64,000 nucleotides of DNA from Maribacter zhoushanensis (GTDB lineage: Bacteria; Bacteroidota; Bacteroidia; Flavobacteriales; Flavobacteriaceae): positions 124,001 through 188,000 of the forward strand of contig NZ_JARKMR010000005.1 in the NCBI RefSeq assembly GCF_029350975.1. The letters run 5' to 3'. This document shows, one piece after another, positions 8,434-16,475 of this stretch (positions are counted from its first letter, which is position 1; each line of letters opens with the position of its first letter). Below the pieces are notes generated by a model. That model made no database searches. It saw nothing but the letters and a program-made list of their open reading frames with translations, and had not been told where the DNA came from. The translations under genes were made by a program, and so were the position numbers.

Positions 8434-9768
8434 ATGCGATTAATATATCTGCTCATTTTTTGTCTGCCTATATTTTCTAAGGCACAAGATTCTGTTGCGG
8501 TAAAGAAAAAAGGCACATTATCTGGGCAATGGCGAACCTATTATATGATGACGTCAAATAAAGGGGAATTGAAAGATTTTCATGCATTGGCAACGGGTGG
8601 TAAAATAAAGTACGAGTATAAATTATTAAAGAATTTAGAATTAGGAGTGGCCCTTTACAACTCAACCAATATTGGCTTACAAGATTTGAAGGCACCTGAT
8701 GCCACCACAGGAAGAATAAGTAGGTATGAAGAAGGGTTATTTGATAGGCTGGATTTAAGTAATGATGCTCTCTTTTTATTGGGAGAACTGTATGCGAAAT
8801 ATCACCTAGCTCAGCATTCATTTGCGCTTGGGCGGATGAAAATTAATACACCGTTGATTAACCCAGAAGATGGCAGAATGATACCTACTTTGGTCCAAGG
8901 GTTTTGGTATAATTTTAATGTAGAAAAAACAAAGTTTCAATTAGGTGTACTAAATGAAATAGCACCAAGATCTACCGGAGAGTTTTATGGAATAGGAGAA
9001 AGCATAGGAACTTACCCCGTAGGTAGGAACAAATTAGGTACGGCATCGCGGTATGCCAATAATACGGCATCTGATTATATACTATTGGCAAATGTGGATT
9101 ATAAGATAACCGATAAATTTAAAGTGAATATATGGAATCAATTTGTAGATAATATATCGAATTCTATCTATTTAAAACCATCTTATAGTATATCTGAATC
9201 ATTGATGTTAGAAGGGGAGTGGTTGCATCAAAATAAACTGGGTAATGGTGGAAGCAGTGTAGACTCGCTTCGCTATTACAACCAAAATTCTGCAGATATA
9301 GTAGGATTAAAAATTGCTCATGAAAGCAAAGCAGGACTGCTATCTTTGGCATACAATAGAATATTACCCCATGGTCAATTTATCTCGCCAAGAGAATGGG
9401 GTAGAGAAGACCTTTTTAGTTTTCAAAAGCGAGAACGTAGCGAAGGTTCTGCAGATAATCATGCATTGGTTCTAAATTATAAAGAAGACTTTGCATTGTT
9501 AAATGATCTAAATCTTATATCTATATTAAGTATTGGTAAGCACTGGAAACCAGATCCAACCAATGCTGTTTTAAATAAATATGCTATGCCAGATTACACG
9601 CATATAAATCTAGATATTTTCTTCAATATTAAAAAGCTGAAGCGTTTAAGACCAGAGCTATTATTGACCTCTAAAATAGGAAATGGTGATATACCAGATA
9701 ATCCTAATTTATTTTTTAATAAGGTAGATATGTTTCATTTAGATGTCATTCTAAACTATAATTTTTAG
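8434..9768 (+). CDS. Outer-membrane beta-barrel (porin-like) protein cotranscribed with tsdA
   Basis: 444 residues with a signal peptide ending near residue 17 (FSKAQ), long alternating beta-strand patterns and a terminal phenylalanine (LNYNF), the usual outer-membrane barrel ending. It resembles OprD/DcaP-like or alginate-export-like porins in general architecture; no substrate residues can be named. The four-base gap to tsdA implies one operon, so a role in passage of thiosulfate or tetrathionate through the outer membrane is a reasonable inference, not a demonstrated one. Confidence 0.8.
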   Translation: MRLIYLLIFCLPIFSKAQDSVAVKKKGTLSGQWRTYYMMTSNKGELKDFHALATGGKIKYEYKLLKNLELGVALYNSTNIGLQDLKAPDATTGRISRYEEGLFDRLDLSNDALFLLGELYAKYHLAQHSFALGRMKINTPLINPEDGRMIPTLVQGFWYNFNVEKTKFQLGVLNEIAPRSTGEFYGIGESIGTYPVGRNKLGTASRYANNTASDYILLANVDYKITDKFKVNIWNQFVDNISNSIYLKPSYSISESLMLEGEWLHQNKLGNGGSSVDSLRYYNQNSADIVGLKIAHESKAGLLSLAYNRILPHGQFISPREWGREDLFSFQKRERSEGSADNHALVLNYKEDFALLNDLNLISILSIGKHWKPDPTNAVLNKYAMPDYTHINLDIFFNIKKLKRLRPELLLTSKIGNGDIPDNPNLFFNKVDMFHLDVILNYNF

Positions 9769-9780
9769 ATAATAATCTTA

Positions 9781-9984
9781 CTATTTAACCTTACAAGTAC
9801 TGCCACCAAATAGCGTATACAGAGGGCAAAAACTTACGAAAGAAGTTAATATAAAAATCGCTGCAATAGCTAATGCAACATAACCCAAAATACCAGTAAC
9901 TGCATTTGTGAAAAACGCAATTAGAAGAATAGCGGCAATTATGAATCTTATAAACTTATCTGTTGTTCCCATATTTTTTTTCAT
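9781..9984 (-). CDS. DUF2892 (YgaP-type) small membrane protein
   Basis: 67 residues with two hydrophobic segments and the family pattern NMGTTDKFIRFIIA followed by SFCPLYTLFG. In other bacteria this domain is often fused to a rhodanese (YgaP) or sits beside sulfur or low-oxygen genes, matching this neighbourhood. Cys54 and the late Cys64 could handle sulfur, but no function is established. It converges on the tsdA operon and has no regulon A palindrome at the standard distance. Confidence 0.8.
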   Translation of the reverse strand: MKKNMGTTDKFIRFIIAAILLIAFFTNAVTGILGYVALAIAAIFILTSFVSFCPLYTLFGGSTCKVK

Positions 9985-10160
9985 GATACTAGTTTTTAAA
10001 TTATGATTTAAAACATTATGTAATGTTGTTGCTCAATTTTAGACTTAACTTAAAGTAAGCAACGTTTAGTTAACTTTTCAATGGTAAGGTAGTACTAAAT
10101 TGAAGTGCTAAAAATGATATTGGTCATAAGTAAAAATGCTAAAAATCAGTCAATTGAAAT

Positions 10161-10204
10161 GTAACATTGGTTACAGTGATTTTGTTATTTAAAAAGTATT
10201 TTTG
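10161..10204 (+). promoter_or_regulatory. Regulon A operator and promoter for the fatty acid hydroxylase gene
   Basis: Perfect inverted repeat GTAACATTGGTTAC at 10161-10174, identical in sequence to the site at 17552. A perfect -7 box TATTTTTG at 10197-10204 ends 36.5 bases from the centre; the ATG follows at 10222. Confidence 0.85.
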
Positions 10205-10221
10205 CAAAAAGCGTTATAGTA

Positions 10222-11097
10222 ATGAAAGCATATTTAGATGCCTTTTTAAATGCAATTACAGGAACTTTAAGTTGGACATGGAAATCCATTATTTTCGAAG
10301 TGCCCTGGTACCTAAATTACTTCTGGGGACTCATTCTAATTTCCTTGATTGTATGGTCATTAGAAATTGTTTTTCCTTGGAGAAAACAGCAGGGTGTATT
10401 TAGAAAAGACTTTTGGTTAGACGGTTTTTATATGTTCTTTAATTTCTTTCTATTCGCCATAGCCATAAGTGGTATTTATAAATTATTACAGGTTTTTTTT
10501 AATGATATTGGTATAAAAGCAAATAGTTTAGCGATCATAGATATATCTGCCTGGCCAATGTGGGGTCAATTACTATTATTTTTTATCGTTCTAGATTTTG
10601 TACAATGGTTCACGCATACCTTATTGCACAAGTATGCTTTTCTTTGGAAATTTCATCAAGTTCACCACAGTGTCAAAGAAATGGGTTTTGCGGCGCATTT
10701 ACGATACCATTGGATGGAAAACTTATTATACAAACCTTTAAAAACTTTTGGTGTAATGATTCTTGGTGGTTTTGAACCCGAGCAAGCCTATATTGTACAT
10801 TTTGCAGCAATTGCCATTGGGCATTTTAATCATTCTAATATAAAGATTACATGGGGACCTTTAAAATATATAGTAAACAACCCGGTAATGCACCTATATC
10901 ATCACGCCTATGATTTACCTGAGGGTACTTATGGTGTAAATTTTGGTATTAGCCTAAGTCTTTGGGATTATATATTTAAAACCAATTACATACCAGAAGA
11001 TAGTGGTGATGTAAGATTAGGTTACCCGGGTGATGAAGATTTACCACAAAACTTTTTAGGACAAATAACCCATGGTTTCAAAGCAAAGAAGAAGTAA
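10222..11097 (+). CDS. Sterol desaturase / fatty acid hydroxylase superfamily membrane protein
   Basis: 291 residues, several membrane spans, and the three histidine boxes of the diiron hydroxylase superfamily: HTLLH with WKFHQVHHS, GHFNHSN, and HLYHHAY near the C-terminus. Members use oxygen and a diiron centre to hydroxylate or desaturate lipids; the substrate is unknown. It is monocistronic, driven by a regulon A promoter, and ends inside a bidirectional terminator. An oxygen-using lipid enzyme in a sulfur/low-oxygen regulon is unexpected and hints at membrane remodelling. Confidence 0.88.
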   Translation: MKAYLDAFLNAITGTLSWTWKSIIFEVPWYLNYFWGLILISLIVWSLEIVFPWRKQQGVFRKDFWLDGFYMFFNFFLFAIAISGIYKLLQVFFNDIGIKANSLAIIDISAWPMWGQLLLFFIVLDFVQWFTHTLLHKYAFLWKFHQVHHSVKEMGFAAHLRYHWMENLLYKPLKTFGVMILGGFEPEQAYIVHFAAIAIGHFNHSNIKITWGPLKYIVNNPVMHLYHHAYDLPEGTYGVNFGISLSLWDYIFKTNYIPEDSGDVRLGYPGDEDLPQNFLGQITHGFKAKKK

Positions 11098-11117
11098 TTT
11101 ATATTACTTCTTCTTTG
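11084..11117. terminator. Bidirectional terminator between convergent genes
   Basis: Perfect 15-base-pair inverted repeat CAAAGAAGAAGTAAT / ATTACTTCTTCTTTG with a four-base loop. It contains the stop codon of the fatty acid hydroxylase gene and lies six bases from the stop of the HMA gene on the other strand. Confidence 0.75.
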
Positions 11118-11122
11118 TGTGA

Positions 11123-11392
11123 TTAATTAGATAGTTTACCCGTGGCGCAACTTACATAAGATTTAGCTTTTGAAAGCATAGAGTTATCATCATCTAAACT
11201 AGGATAACCTATTAATTTTAATTTTGTTTTTGCGAGTAGTATATCTTCTGGTTTCAAAGCATCAAAAGAGACCGATGACGATTCTACAGATACCGCTACA
11301 TTGGTAATTGTTGCTATCTCCTCTAATTTTGAAACGATTGTTTTGGCACAACCGCCACATTTTAAATTTTGAATAGGAATTACTGATGTCAT
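11123..11392 (-). CDS. Heavy-metal-associated (HMA) domain protein
   Basis: 89 residues, with the metal site Cys12-Gly-Gly-Cys15 in LKCGGCAKTI and the beta-alpha-beta pattern of CopZ/Atx1-type proteins. Such domains carry Cu(I) or another soft metal; the usual Met before the site is replaced. A C-terminal extension of about 20 residues contains another cysteine (YVSCATG). It starts three bases after the stop of the Tll0287-like gene, so the two form an operon. Copper delivery to an oxidase or simple metal buffering are both possible. Confidence 0.85.
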   Translation of the reverse strand: MTSVIPIQNLKCGGCAKTIVSKLEEIATITNVAVSVESSSVSFDALKPEDILLAKTKLKLIGYPSLDDDNSMLSKAKSYVSCATGKLSN

Positions 11393-11395
11393 ATT

Positions 11396-12037
11396 TTATT
11401 TATTTTGATCGTCTTTAAAACTAATACTCCAAATACCTCTAACCTCATTTTCTGTATAGCCAACAGCCTGGTCATATGGGTATTTATCGTTCAAAAGCTG
11501 TGTAACCTTTGGGTCGATATTTGTTTCTGGTATACCATGGCAATTTAGACACATGGTGTTCGTAACAATAGGGGAATAAAAATTTGTGATTCCATTATCG
11601 TTCGTTAATATAGGTTTATAAGACTCGTTGTTATTAATTTTTGATTTAAAAAATTCAATATATTCAAGCTCTTTTTCGCTTGCTTTATTATTAGTATTTC
11701 TTGGTCTGTCAGTTACTCTCTTAATCTTGGCATGATGTACAATAGCCATACTATCTGTTAATGGATATGCTTTTTCATTACAAAATTCTACAGCACCTAC
11801 AAGACCATTTTTTTGAATGTTTAACATAAGGTTTTGGCCCAATACTTTTTGCGTGCTTTGGGCTATCATTTTACCTTTTTTTAAAAATATACTATCATTT
11901 GTTTCGGTATCAGCATCTTTTATAGAATCATATGAAAATTCATCTTTAGAATTATCAATTGTCTGTTGTTTTCCTTTAGAAAAATCTTTGCAACTAAAAG
12001 CAAAAACAATTGTGAGTAATAAAAATATCTTTTTCAT
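11396..12037 (-). CDS. Tll0287-like (DUF3365) heme-binding lipoprotein
   Basis: 213 residues from the chosen start at 12037 (MKKIFLLL); the frame stays open to 12079, but the longer form would hide the signal peptide. A lipobox ends at Cys16 (FAFSC). The Tll0287-like domain is recognised by the helical AVEFCNEKAYPLT region, the KRVTDRPRN segment and a c-type heme motif CLNCH in the loop NTMCLNCHGIPE. Tll0287-like domains bind heme and are thought to act as redox sensors or electron carriers; precise function here is unknown. It is followed directly by the HMA gene. Confidence 0.85.
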   Translation of the reverse strand: MKKIFLLLTIVFAFSCKDFSKGKQQTIDNSKDEFSYDSIKDADTETNDSIFLKKGKMIAQSTQKVLGQNLMLNIQKNGLVGAVEFCNEKAYPLTDSMAIVHHAKIKRVTDRPRNTNNKASEKELEYIEFFKSKINNNESYKPILTNDNGITNFYSPIVTNTMCLNCHGIPETNIDPKVTQLLNDKYPYDQAVGYTENEVRGIWSISFKDDQNK

Positions 12038-12138
12038 AAATTTATATTTATAGCCAATTCTATAATTTTTAGAACGCATATGATTAACAAATTAATGTAG
12101 GGTATTAAGCAAACCGTTAAATGATTGCTCGTCTACTT

Positions 12139-12486
12139 TTAATTCCAAGAGTTATAACCACCTTTTAAATCAAATACTTGCTCAAAGCCCATTTTTAAAA
12201 GTCTACGAGCTGCTTTTTGACTTCTGGCGCCTGACCTGCAATAAACATAAACAGGCTTTTCTTTATCTAATTTTTCAAAATAATTTTTGAAGTTACCAGA
12301 ATTGAAAAAATCAATGTTTATCGCTTTCTTAATATGGCCGCTATTATATTCTGATGAGGTTCTAACATCAAAAGGTTTTATGTTATTGGCAATAATTTGT
12401 GTGGCATATTCTCTTTTGTCCAACACAGTTATATTGCCTGTAGTTTCTTGTTCTTTATTACCAAAGAGTGTACTTAAAAATGACAT
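12139..12486 (-). CDS. Single-domain rhodanese
   Basis: 115 residues, rhodanese fold with the active-site loop starting at Cys83 in YVYCRSGARS. It should move sulfane sulfur from persulfide or thiosulfate to an acceptor thiol in the cytoplasm. A short N-terminal extension of about 20 residues precedes the domain and there is no signal peptide. It lies between the Tll0287-like gene and the two MBL-rhodanese fusions; a terminator precedes it, so it probably has its own promoter, in which no regulon A palindrome is visible. Confidence 0.9.
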   Translation of the reverse strand: MSFLSTLFGNKEQETTGNITVLDKREYATQIIANNIKPFDVRTSSEYNSGHIKKAINIDFFNSGNFKNYFEKLDKEKPVYVYCRSGARSQKAARRLLKMGFEQVFDLKGGYNSWN

Positions 12487-12521
12487 GATGTTTTGTTTTA
12501 ATTAATACTTAATGATAGAAA

Positions 12522-12548
12522 GAAACGGTCTTGGTATATGACCGTCTC
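12522..12548 (-). terminator. Terminator after the first MBL-rhodanese gene
   Basis: Stem GAAACGGTC / GACCGTCTC with a nine-base loop and one mismatch, in the gap between the fusion gene and the rhodanese gene. On the minus strand it is followed by TTTCTATC. Confidence 0.6.
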
Positions 12549-12572
12549 TTTCAATAACCAACCAATAAAAAA

Positions 12573-13982
12573 TTATAATGTAGTAGGGCAAACAAATTCC
12601 GTTACAGGTATACCAGCTTCTTTAATTGCTTTGAATCCGCCTTTTACATCTATAAGGTTGTGAATACCTCTGCTTTTTAAAATTGAAGAAGCAATCATAC
12701 TTCTATATCCACCGGCACAATGCAGGTAAAAGGATTTACTGTTAGGAAATTCAGCTAAATGATCGTTTAAATAATCTAGCGGAGTGTTCACGGCATCTAT
12801 AATATGCTCAGATAGAAATTCAGATTCTTTTCTAACATCAAAAACAGAAACATTTTCAGTTTCAATTAATTTTTTAAGTCCGGCTGCATTCACTTGACTT
12901 ACGGTATCATATTCCATTGATGCTTTTTTCCAAGCATCGAATCCGCCTTCTAAAAAGCCTAGTGTTCCATCAAAACCAACTCTAGATAATCTAGTTACGG
13001 TTTCTTCTTCCATTCCTAACGGTGTTACCAGTAATATAGGTTGTAGCACATCTGCAATTAGAGCGCCTACCCAAGGGGCAAAACTACCATCTAAACCAAT
13101 AAAGATGGATCGTGGTATGTGTCCTTTTGCAAAATCATCTTGGTGACGAACGTCTAATACTATAGCTCCAGTTTCGTTTGCAGTTGCCTCAAAAGCAGCG
13201 GGCGATAATGCCCTTGTACCACGTTCAAGTACTTTTCCAATATCCTCGTAACCCTCTTTATTCAGTTTTACGTTTAAAGGAAAGTATTGTGGTGGTGGTA
13301 AAAGACCATCAATTACTTCTTCAATGAACTCTTCTTTGGTCATATCTGAACGCAAGGCATAATTCATTTTTTTCTGATTGCCTAAGGTGTCTACAGTTTC
13401 TTTCATCATATTCTTGCCACAAGCAGAACCGGCACCATGAGCAGGATAAACAATTACGTCATCTGCCAAAGGCATAATTTTATTTCGTAAACTATCATAT
13501 AAATAACCAGCAAGATCTCTTTCTGTTAACTCGCCCATTTTTTGAGCAAGATCTGGTCTACCAACATCACCTAAAAACAAAGTGTCTCCGCTGAATATAG
13601 CATGGTCTTTTCCTTTATTATCTTTTAATAGATAGGTAGTACTCTCCATTGTATGACCAGGCGTGTGTAAAGCCGTAATGGTGATATCACCAAGTTGAAA
13701 CACTTGATTGTCAGTAGCAATAATGGCATCAAAAGACGGATTGGCTTTAGGACCGTAAATAATTTGAGCTCCCGTTTCCTTTGCTAAGGTTACATGGCCA
13801 CTTACAAAATCGGCATGAAAATGCGTTTCAAAAATATATTTGATTTTGGCATTATCGGCATTTGCTTTATTAATATAAGGCTGTACTTCTCGTAGAGGAT
13901 CAATAATTGCCACCTCTCCTTTACTTTCAATGTAGTAAGCACCTTGCGCTAGACAGCCGGTATATATTTGTTCTACTTTCAT
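12573..13982 (-). CDS. Persulfide dioxygenase-rhodanese fusion (CstB-like), copy 1
   Basis: 469 residues in three parts. An MBL-fold domain (1-245) has THFHADFVSGH (His54, His56, Asp58), His110, Asp133 and His182, the ligand set of ETHE1-type mononuclear-iron persulfide dioxygenases. A first rhodanese-like domain (about 255-350) has no cysteine where the active loop should be (ILLVTPLG). A second rhodanese (about 365-460) has Cys422 in HCAGGYRS. This MBL, pseudo-rhodanese, rhodanese order is that of Staphylococcus aureus CstB, which turns persulfide into thiosulfate. It has its own regulon A promoter and a close paralogue immediately upstream. Confidence 0.92.
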   Translation of the reverse strand: MKVEQIYTGCLAQGAYYIESKGEVAIIDPLREVQPYINKANADNAKIKYIFETHFHADFVSGHVTLAKETGAQIIYGPKANPSFDAIIATDNQVFQLGDITITALHTPGHTMESTTYLLKDNKGKDHAIFSGDTLFLGDVGRPDLAQKMGELTERDLAGYLYDSLRNKIMPLADDVIVYPAHGAGSACGKNMMKETVDTLGNQKKMNYALRSDMTKEEFIEEVIDGLLPPPQYFPLNVKLNKEGYEDIGKVLERGTRALSPAAFEATANETGAIVLDVRHQDDFAKGHIPRSIFIGLDGSFAPWVGALIADVLQPILLVTPLGMEEETVTRLSRVGFDGTLGFLEGGFDAWKKASMEYDTVSQVNAAGLKKLIETENVSVFDVRKESEFLSEHIIDAVNTPLDYLNDHLAEFPNSKSFYLHCAGGYRSMIASSILKSRGIHNLIDVKGGFKAIKEAGIPVTEFVCPTTL

Positions 13983-14004
13983 ATGCTTTAATTTAGTATT
14001 GAAA

Positions 14005-14048
14005 CAAAAATAAAAATGTAAATACAGCTATACAGTAACTTAGGTTAC
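14005..14048 (-). promoter_or_regulatory. Regulon A operator and promoter for fusion copy 1
   Basis: Perfect inverted repeat GTAACTTAGGTTAC at 14035-14048. On the minus strand a perfect -7 box TATTTTTG (14012-14005) ends 36.5 bases from the centre; the predicted start near 13998 leaves a leader of about 16 bases before the ATG. Confidence 0.85.
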
Positions 14049-14064
14049 ATAGTATTTAGAAATT

Positions 14065-14094
14065 AACAGCTCTGAAGAAGAAATCAGAGCTGTT
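14065..14094 (-). terminator. Terminator between the two fusion genes
   Basis: Perfect 11-base-pair stem AACAGCTCTGA / TCAGAGCTGTT with an eight-base loop, 13 bases past the stop of copy 2. It insulates copy 1, whose operator begins 17 bases further on, so the two paralogues are separate transcription units. Confidence 0.7.
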
Positions 14095-14107
14095 TTTAAA
14101 TGTAGTG

Positions 14108-15523
14108 TTATAATAGTGTCGACGGGCACACATATGCTGTCTTAGGTATGTTTGTCTTTGAAATAGCTTCAAAACCACCTCTAACATCTGTAAAATCTGT
14201 CCAACCTCTTTGCTTTAATATAGATGCAGCTATCATACTTCTATAACCGCCTGCACAATGTAAAACAAACGCATCGTCTTTTGGAAATTGGGCCAAATGC
14301 TGGTTAATTTCATTTAAAGGAATGTTTATGGCACCAACCACATGTTCAGAATCGAATTCGCTCTTTTTTCTAACATCAATAATTAAAGGTTTATCGGCGT
14401 TATATTCAGCTTCTAATCCATCGGCATCAATTCTGTTGCTTACCTCAAAATCTTTTCCTGATTGCTTCCAAGTATCAAAACCACCATCTAAAAAGCCAAC
14501 GGTATTGTCATAGCCAACTCTTGCTAAACGGGTAATGGCTTCTTCTTGCTTGTCTTTGTAAGTGACCAATAAAATCTCTTGTTTAATATCGGGTATCATT
14601 TCACCGACCCATTGGGCAAAACTACCTTCTAAACCAATGTTAATACTATTAGGAATAAAACCTTTTGCAAAATCTTCGGCATTTCTAGTGTCTAAGACCA
14701 AAGCACCTGTTTCATTGGCAACAGCCTCAAAAGCATCTGGTAAAAATGGGGTAGTAGCCCTATCCATAATCTTATCTAAACTTTCATAACCTTGTATATT
14801 CATTAAAACATTTTTAGGGAAATAACCTGGGGGAGTGGTTAATCCTGTCAATAATTCCTTAATGAATTCTTCTTTGGTCATATCTGGGCGTAAAGCATAG
14901 TTTACTTTCTTTTGATGTCCAAGGGTATCAGTAGTTTCTTTACTCATCATCTTACCACAAGCAGAACCTGCGCCATGGTTAGGGTAAACGATTAAATCAT
15001 CATTAAGTGGCATGATTCTATTTCTAAGCGACTCGTATAAATACCCGGCAAGCTTTTCTTCGGTTAAATCTGCAACCACATGTTGTGCCAAGTCTGGTCT
15101 ACCAACATCGCCAATAAATAAGGTGTCACCGGTAATAATACCATGTTCTTTACCGGTCTCATCAATCAAAAGATATGTGGTACTCTCCATAGTATGACCA
15201 GGAGTGTGTATTACTTTTACCTTATAATCACCTAATTCAAATACTTGGTTGTCTTTAGCTGTAGTTGCTTTATATGCAGGTTTTGCACCAGGTCCAAATA
15301 CAATTTCTGCACCTGCTTTCTTTTGTAAATCTAAATGTCCGCTAACAAAATCGGCATGAAAATGAGTTTCAAAAACGTATTTTATTTTTGCATTGTCTTT
15401 CTTGGCCCTGTCTAAATAAGGCTGTACCTCACGCAGTGGGTCAAAGACTGCCGCAACTCCCTTACTTTCTATATAATAGGCTGCATGAGCCAAACATCCG
15501 GTATAAATTTGTTCTATTTTCAT
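14108..15523 (-). CDS. Persulfide dioxygenase-rhodanese fusion (CstB-like), copy 2
   Basis: 471 residues from the ATG at 15523 (MKIEQIYTGC), the same N-terminus as copy 1. The frame is open to an ATG at 15550, but that codon lies inside the predicted -7 box, so it cannot be on the transcript. Domain order and ligands match copy 1: THFHADFVSGH, HTPGHTMES, a GDTLF aspartate and YPNHGAGSACG, then a rhodanese-like domain without its cysteine and a C-terminal rhodanese with Cys423 in HCAGGYRS. It should oxidise glutathione-like or protein persulfide and yield sulfite or thiosulfate. Copies 1 and 2 are clearly paralogous along their full length. Confidence 0.92.
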   Translation of the reverse strand: MKIEQIYTGCLAHAAYYIESKGVAAVFDPLREVQPYLDRAKKDNAKIKYVFETHFHADFVSGHLDLQKKAGAEIVFGPGAKPAYKATTAKDNQVFELGDYKVKVIHTPGHTMESTTYLLIDETGKEHGIITGDTLFIGDVGRPDLAQHVVADLTEEKLAGYLYESLRNRIMPLNDDLIVYPNHGAGSACGKMMSKETTDTLGHQKKVNYALRPDMTKEEFIKELLTGLTTPPGYFPKNVLMNIQGYESLDKIMDRATTPFLPDAFEAVANETGALVLDTRNAEDFAKGFIPNSINIGLEGSFAQWVGEMIPDIKQEILLVTYKDKQEEAITRLARVGYDNTVGFLDGGFDTWKQSGKDFEVSNRIDADGLEAEYNADKPLIIDVRKKSEFDSEHVVGAINIPLNEINQHLAQFPKDDAFVLHCAGGYRSMIAASILKQRGWTDFTDVRGGFEAISKTNIPKTAYVCPSTLL

Positions 15524-15549
15524 GTTGTTGTATGTTTTGATTAGTAGCA

Positions 15550-15593
15550 TAAAATTACCCTTTGTAATAGTCTTATACTGTGACTTTTGTCAC
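15550..15593 (-). promoter_or_regulatory. Regulon A variant operator for fusion copy 2
   Basis: Inverted repeat GTGACTTTTGTCAC at 15580-15593; with its flanks it reads TGTGA-N6-TCACA, the classical CRP consensus. The minus-strand box TAATTTTA (15557-15550) ends 36.5 bases from the centre. It differs from the other regulon A sites at one base in each half. Confidence 0.75.
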
Positions 15594-15605
15594 ATAAGCC
15601 AAAAT

Positions 15606-16406
15606 TTATTTAAAGAATTCCATATAGAAAATAAAGACAGCCATAACAAGAATAAAATAGCCAAAACCTTGCTTTAGTTTTTTACCGTCAATGAAACTAC
15701 TGAGGTAACTACCAATAAAAATACCTACGAATGAGATTGATGTAAAAATGGCAAGAAACTCCCAGTCTATGAGCATTGTCATGGCGTCGCCCAGAAAGAA
15801 ACCCATTAAAGATTTAATGGCAATTATAATTAAAGAGGTGCCTACGGCAACTTTCATTTCAACATTCGCCAAAACCACTAATGCCGGTATAATCAAGAAT
15901 CCGCCTCCTGCACCAATTAGTCCCGTAATGCTACCTACCAATAGTCCTTCTAATAAAATTAAAGGGTAGTTATAGGCAACCACTCCCGTATTCTCAATCT
16001 TCTTTTCTTTTTTAAGCATTGAGTACGCCGCAGGAATCATTAAAATTGCAAATAGACCAAACATGGCCATTCTACGTGTAAATTGAAAATTATCAATTTC
16101 AAATAAAATATTGGGCATTGCCGGTACCACATAATGTCTAACCAACGTTACACCTATTATTGCAGGAATACCAAAAACGATAGCGGTACGCCAATCTACA
16201 TAACCTTTTAAATGTTGTTTCCAGCCACCTACAAGTGCACTGGCACCAACTATAAAGAGAGAATAGGCGGTAGCGGCTTTTTCGTTAATAGAAAAAAGAT
16301 AAGCTAAAACGGGCACAGCAAGAATAGAGCCGCCCCCACCAATAAGACCTAAAGATATACCGATTATTAGGGCACTGATATACCCAAAAATATGCAAGAT
16401 TTCCAT
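15606..16406 (-). CDS. TauE/SafE family sulfur-anion exporter
   Basis: 266 residues, about eight membrane spans in two homologous halves, each with the family glycine motif (LIGGGGSILAVPVLAY early, LIGAGGGFLIIPAL in the middle). TauE/SafE proteins are inner-membrane permeases, several of which export sulfite, sulfoacetate or similar anions. Placed between the two persulfide dioxygenase fusions and the regulator, with its own regulon A promoter, it is a good candidate for expelling sulfite or thiosulfate made by the fusions. Substrate is inferred from context. Confidence 0.88.
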   Translation of the reverse strand: MEILHIFGYISALIIGISLGLIGGGGSILAVPVLAYLFSINEKAATAYSLFIVGASALVGGWKQHLKGYVDWRTAIVFGIPAIIGVTLVRHYVVPAMPNILFEIDNFQFTRRMAMFGLFAILMIPAAYSMLKKEKKIENTGVVAYNYPLILLEGLLVGSITGLIGAGGGFLIIPALVVLANVEMKVAVGTSLIIIAIKSLMGFFLGDAMTMLIDWEFLAIFTSISFVGIFIGSYLSSFIDGKKLKQGFGYFILVMAVFIFYMEFFK

Positions 16407-16424
16407 GTAATATAATTAATATTA

Positions 16425-16468
16425 CAAATGTAAATTGAGTAAGAAACCTGCGCAGTAACAATGGTTAC
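16425..16468 (-). promoter_or_regulatory. Regulon A operator and promoter for tauE
   Basis: Perfect inverted repeat GTAACAATGGTTAC at 16455-16468, starting seven bases past the stop of the regulator gene. On the minus strand a perfect -7 box TACATTTG (16432-16425) ends 36.5 bases from the centre. Confidence 0.85.
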
Positions 16469-16475
16469 AGAGGTA

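Noticed and set aside
10016-10080. A further regulon A site in front of the DUF2892 gene
   Set aside because: TAATG, GTAAG and GTTAAC fragments occur but do not form the 5-4-5 palindrome, and nothing fits at 36.5 bases from a -7 box.
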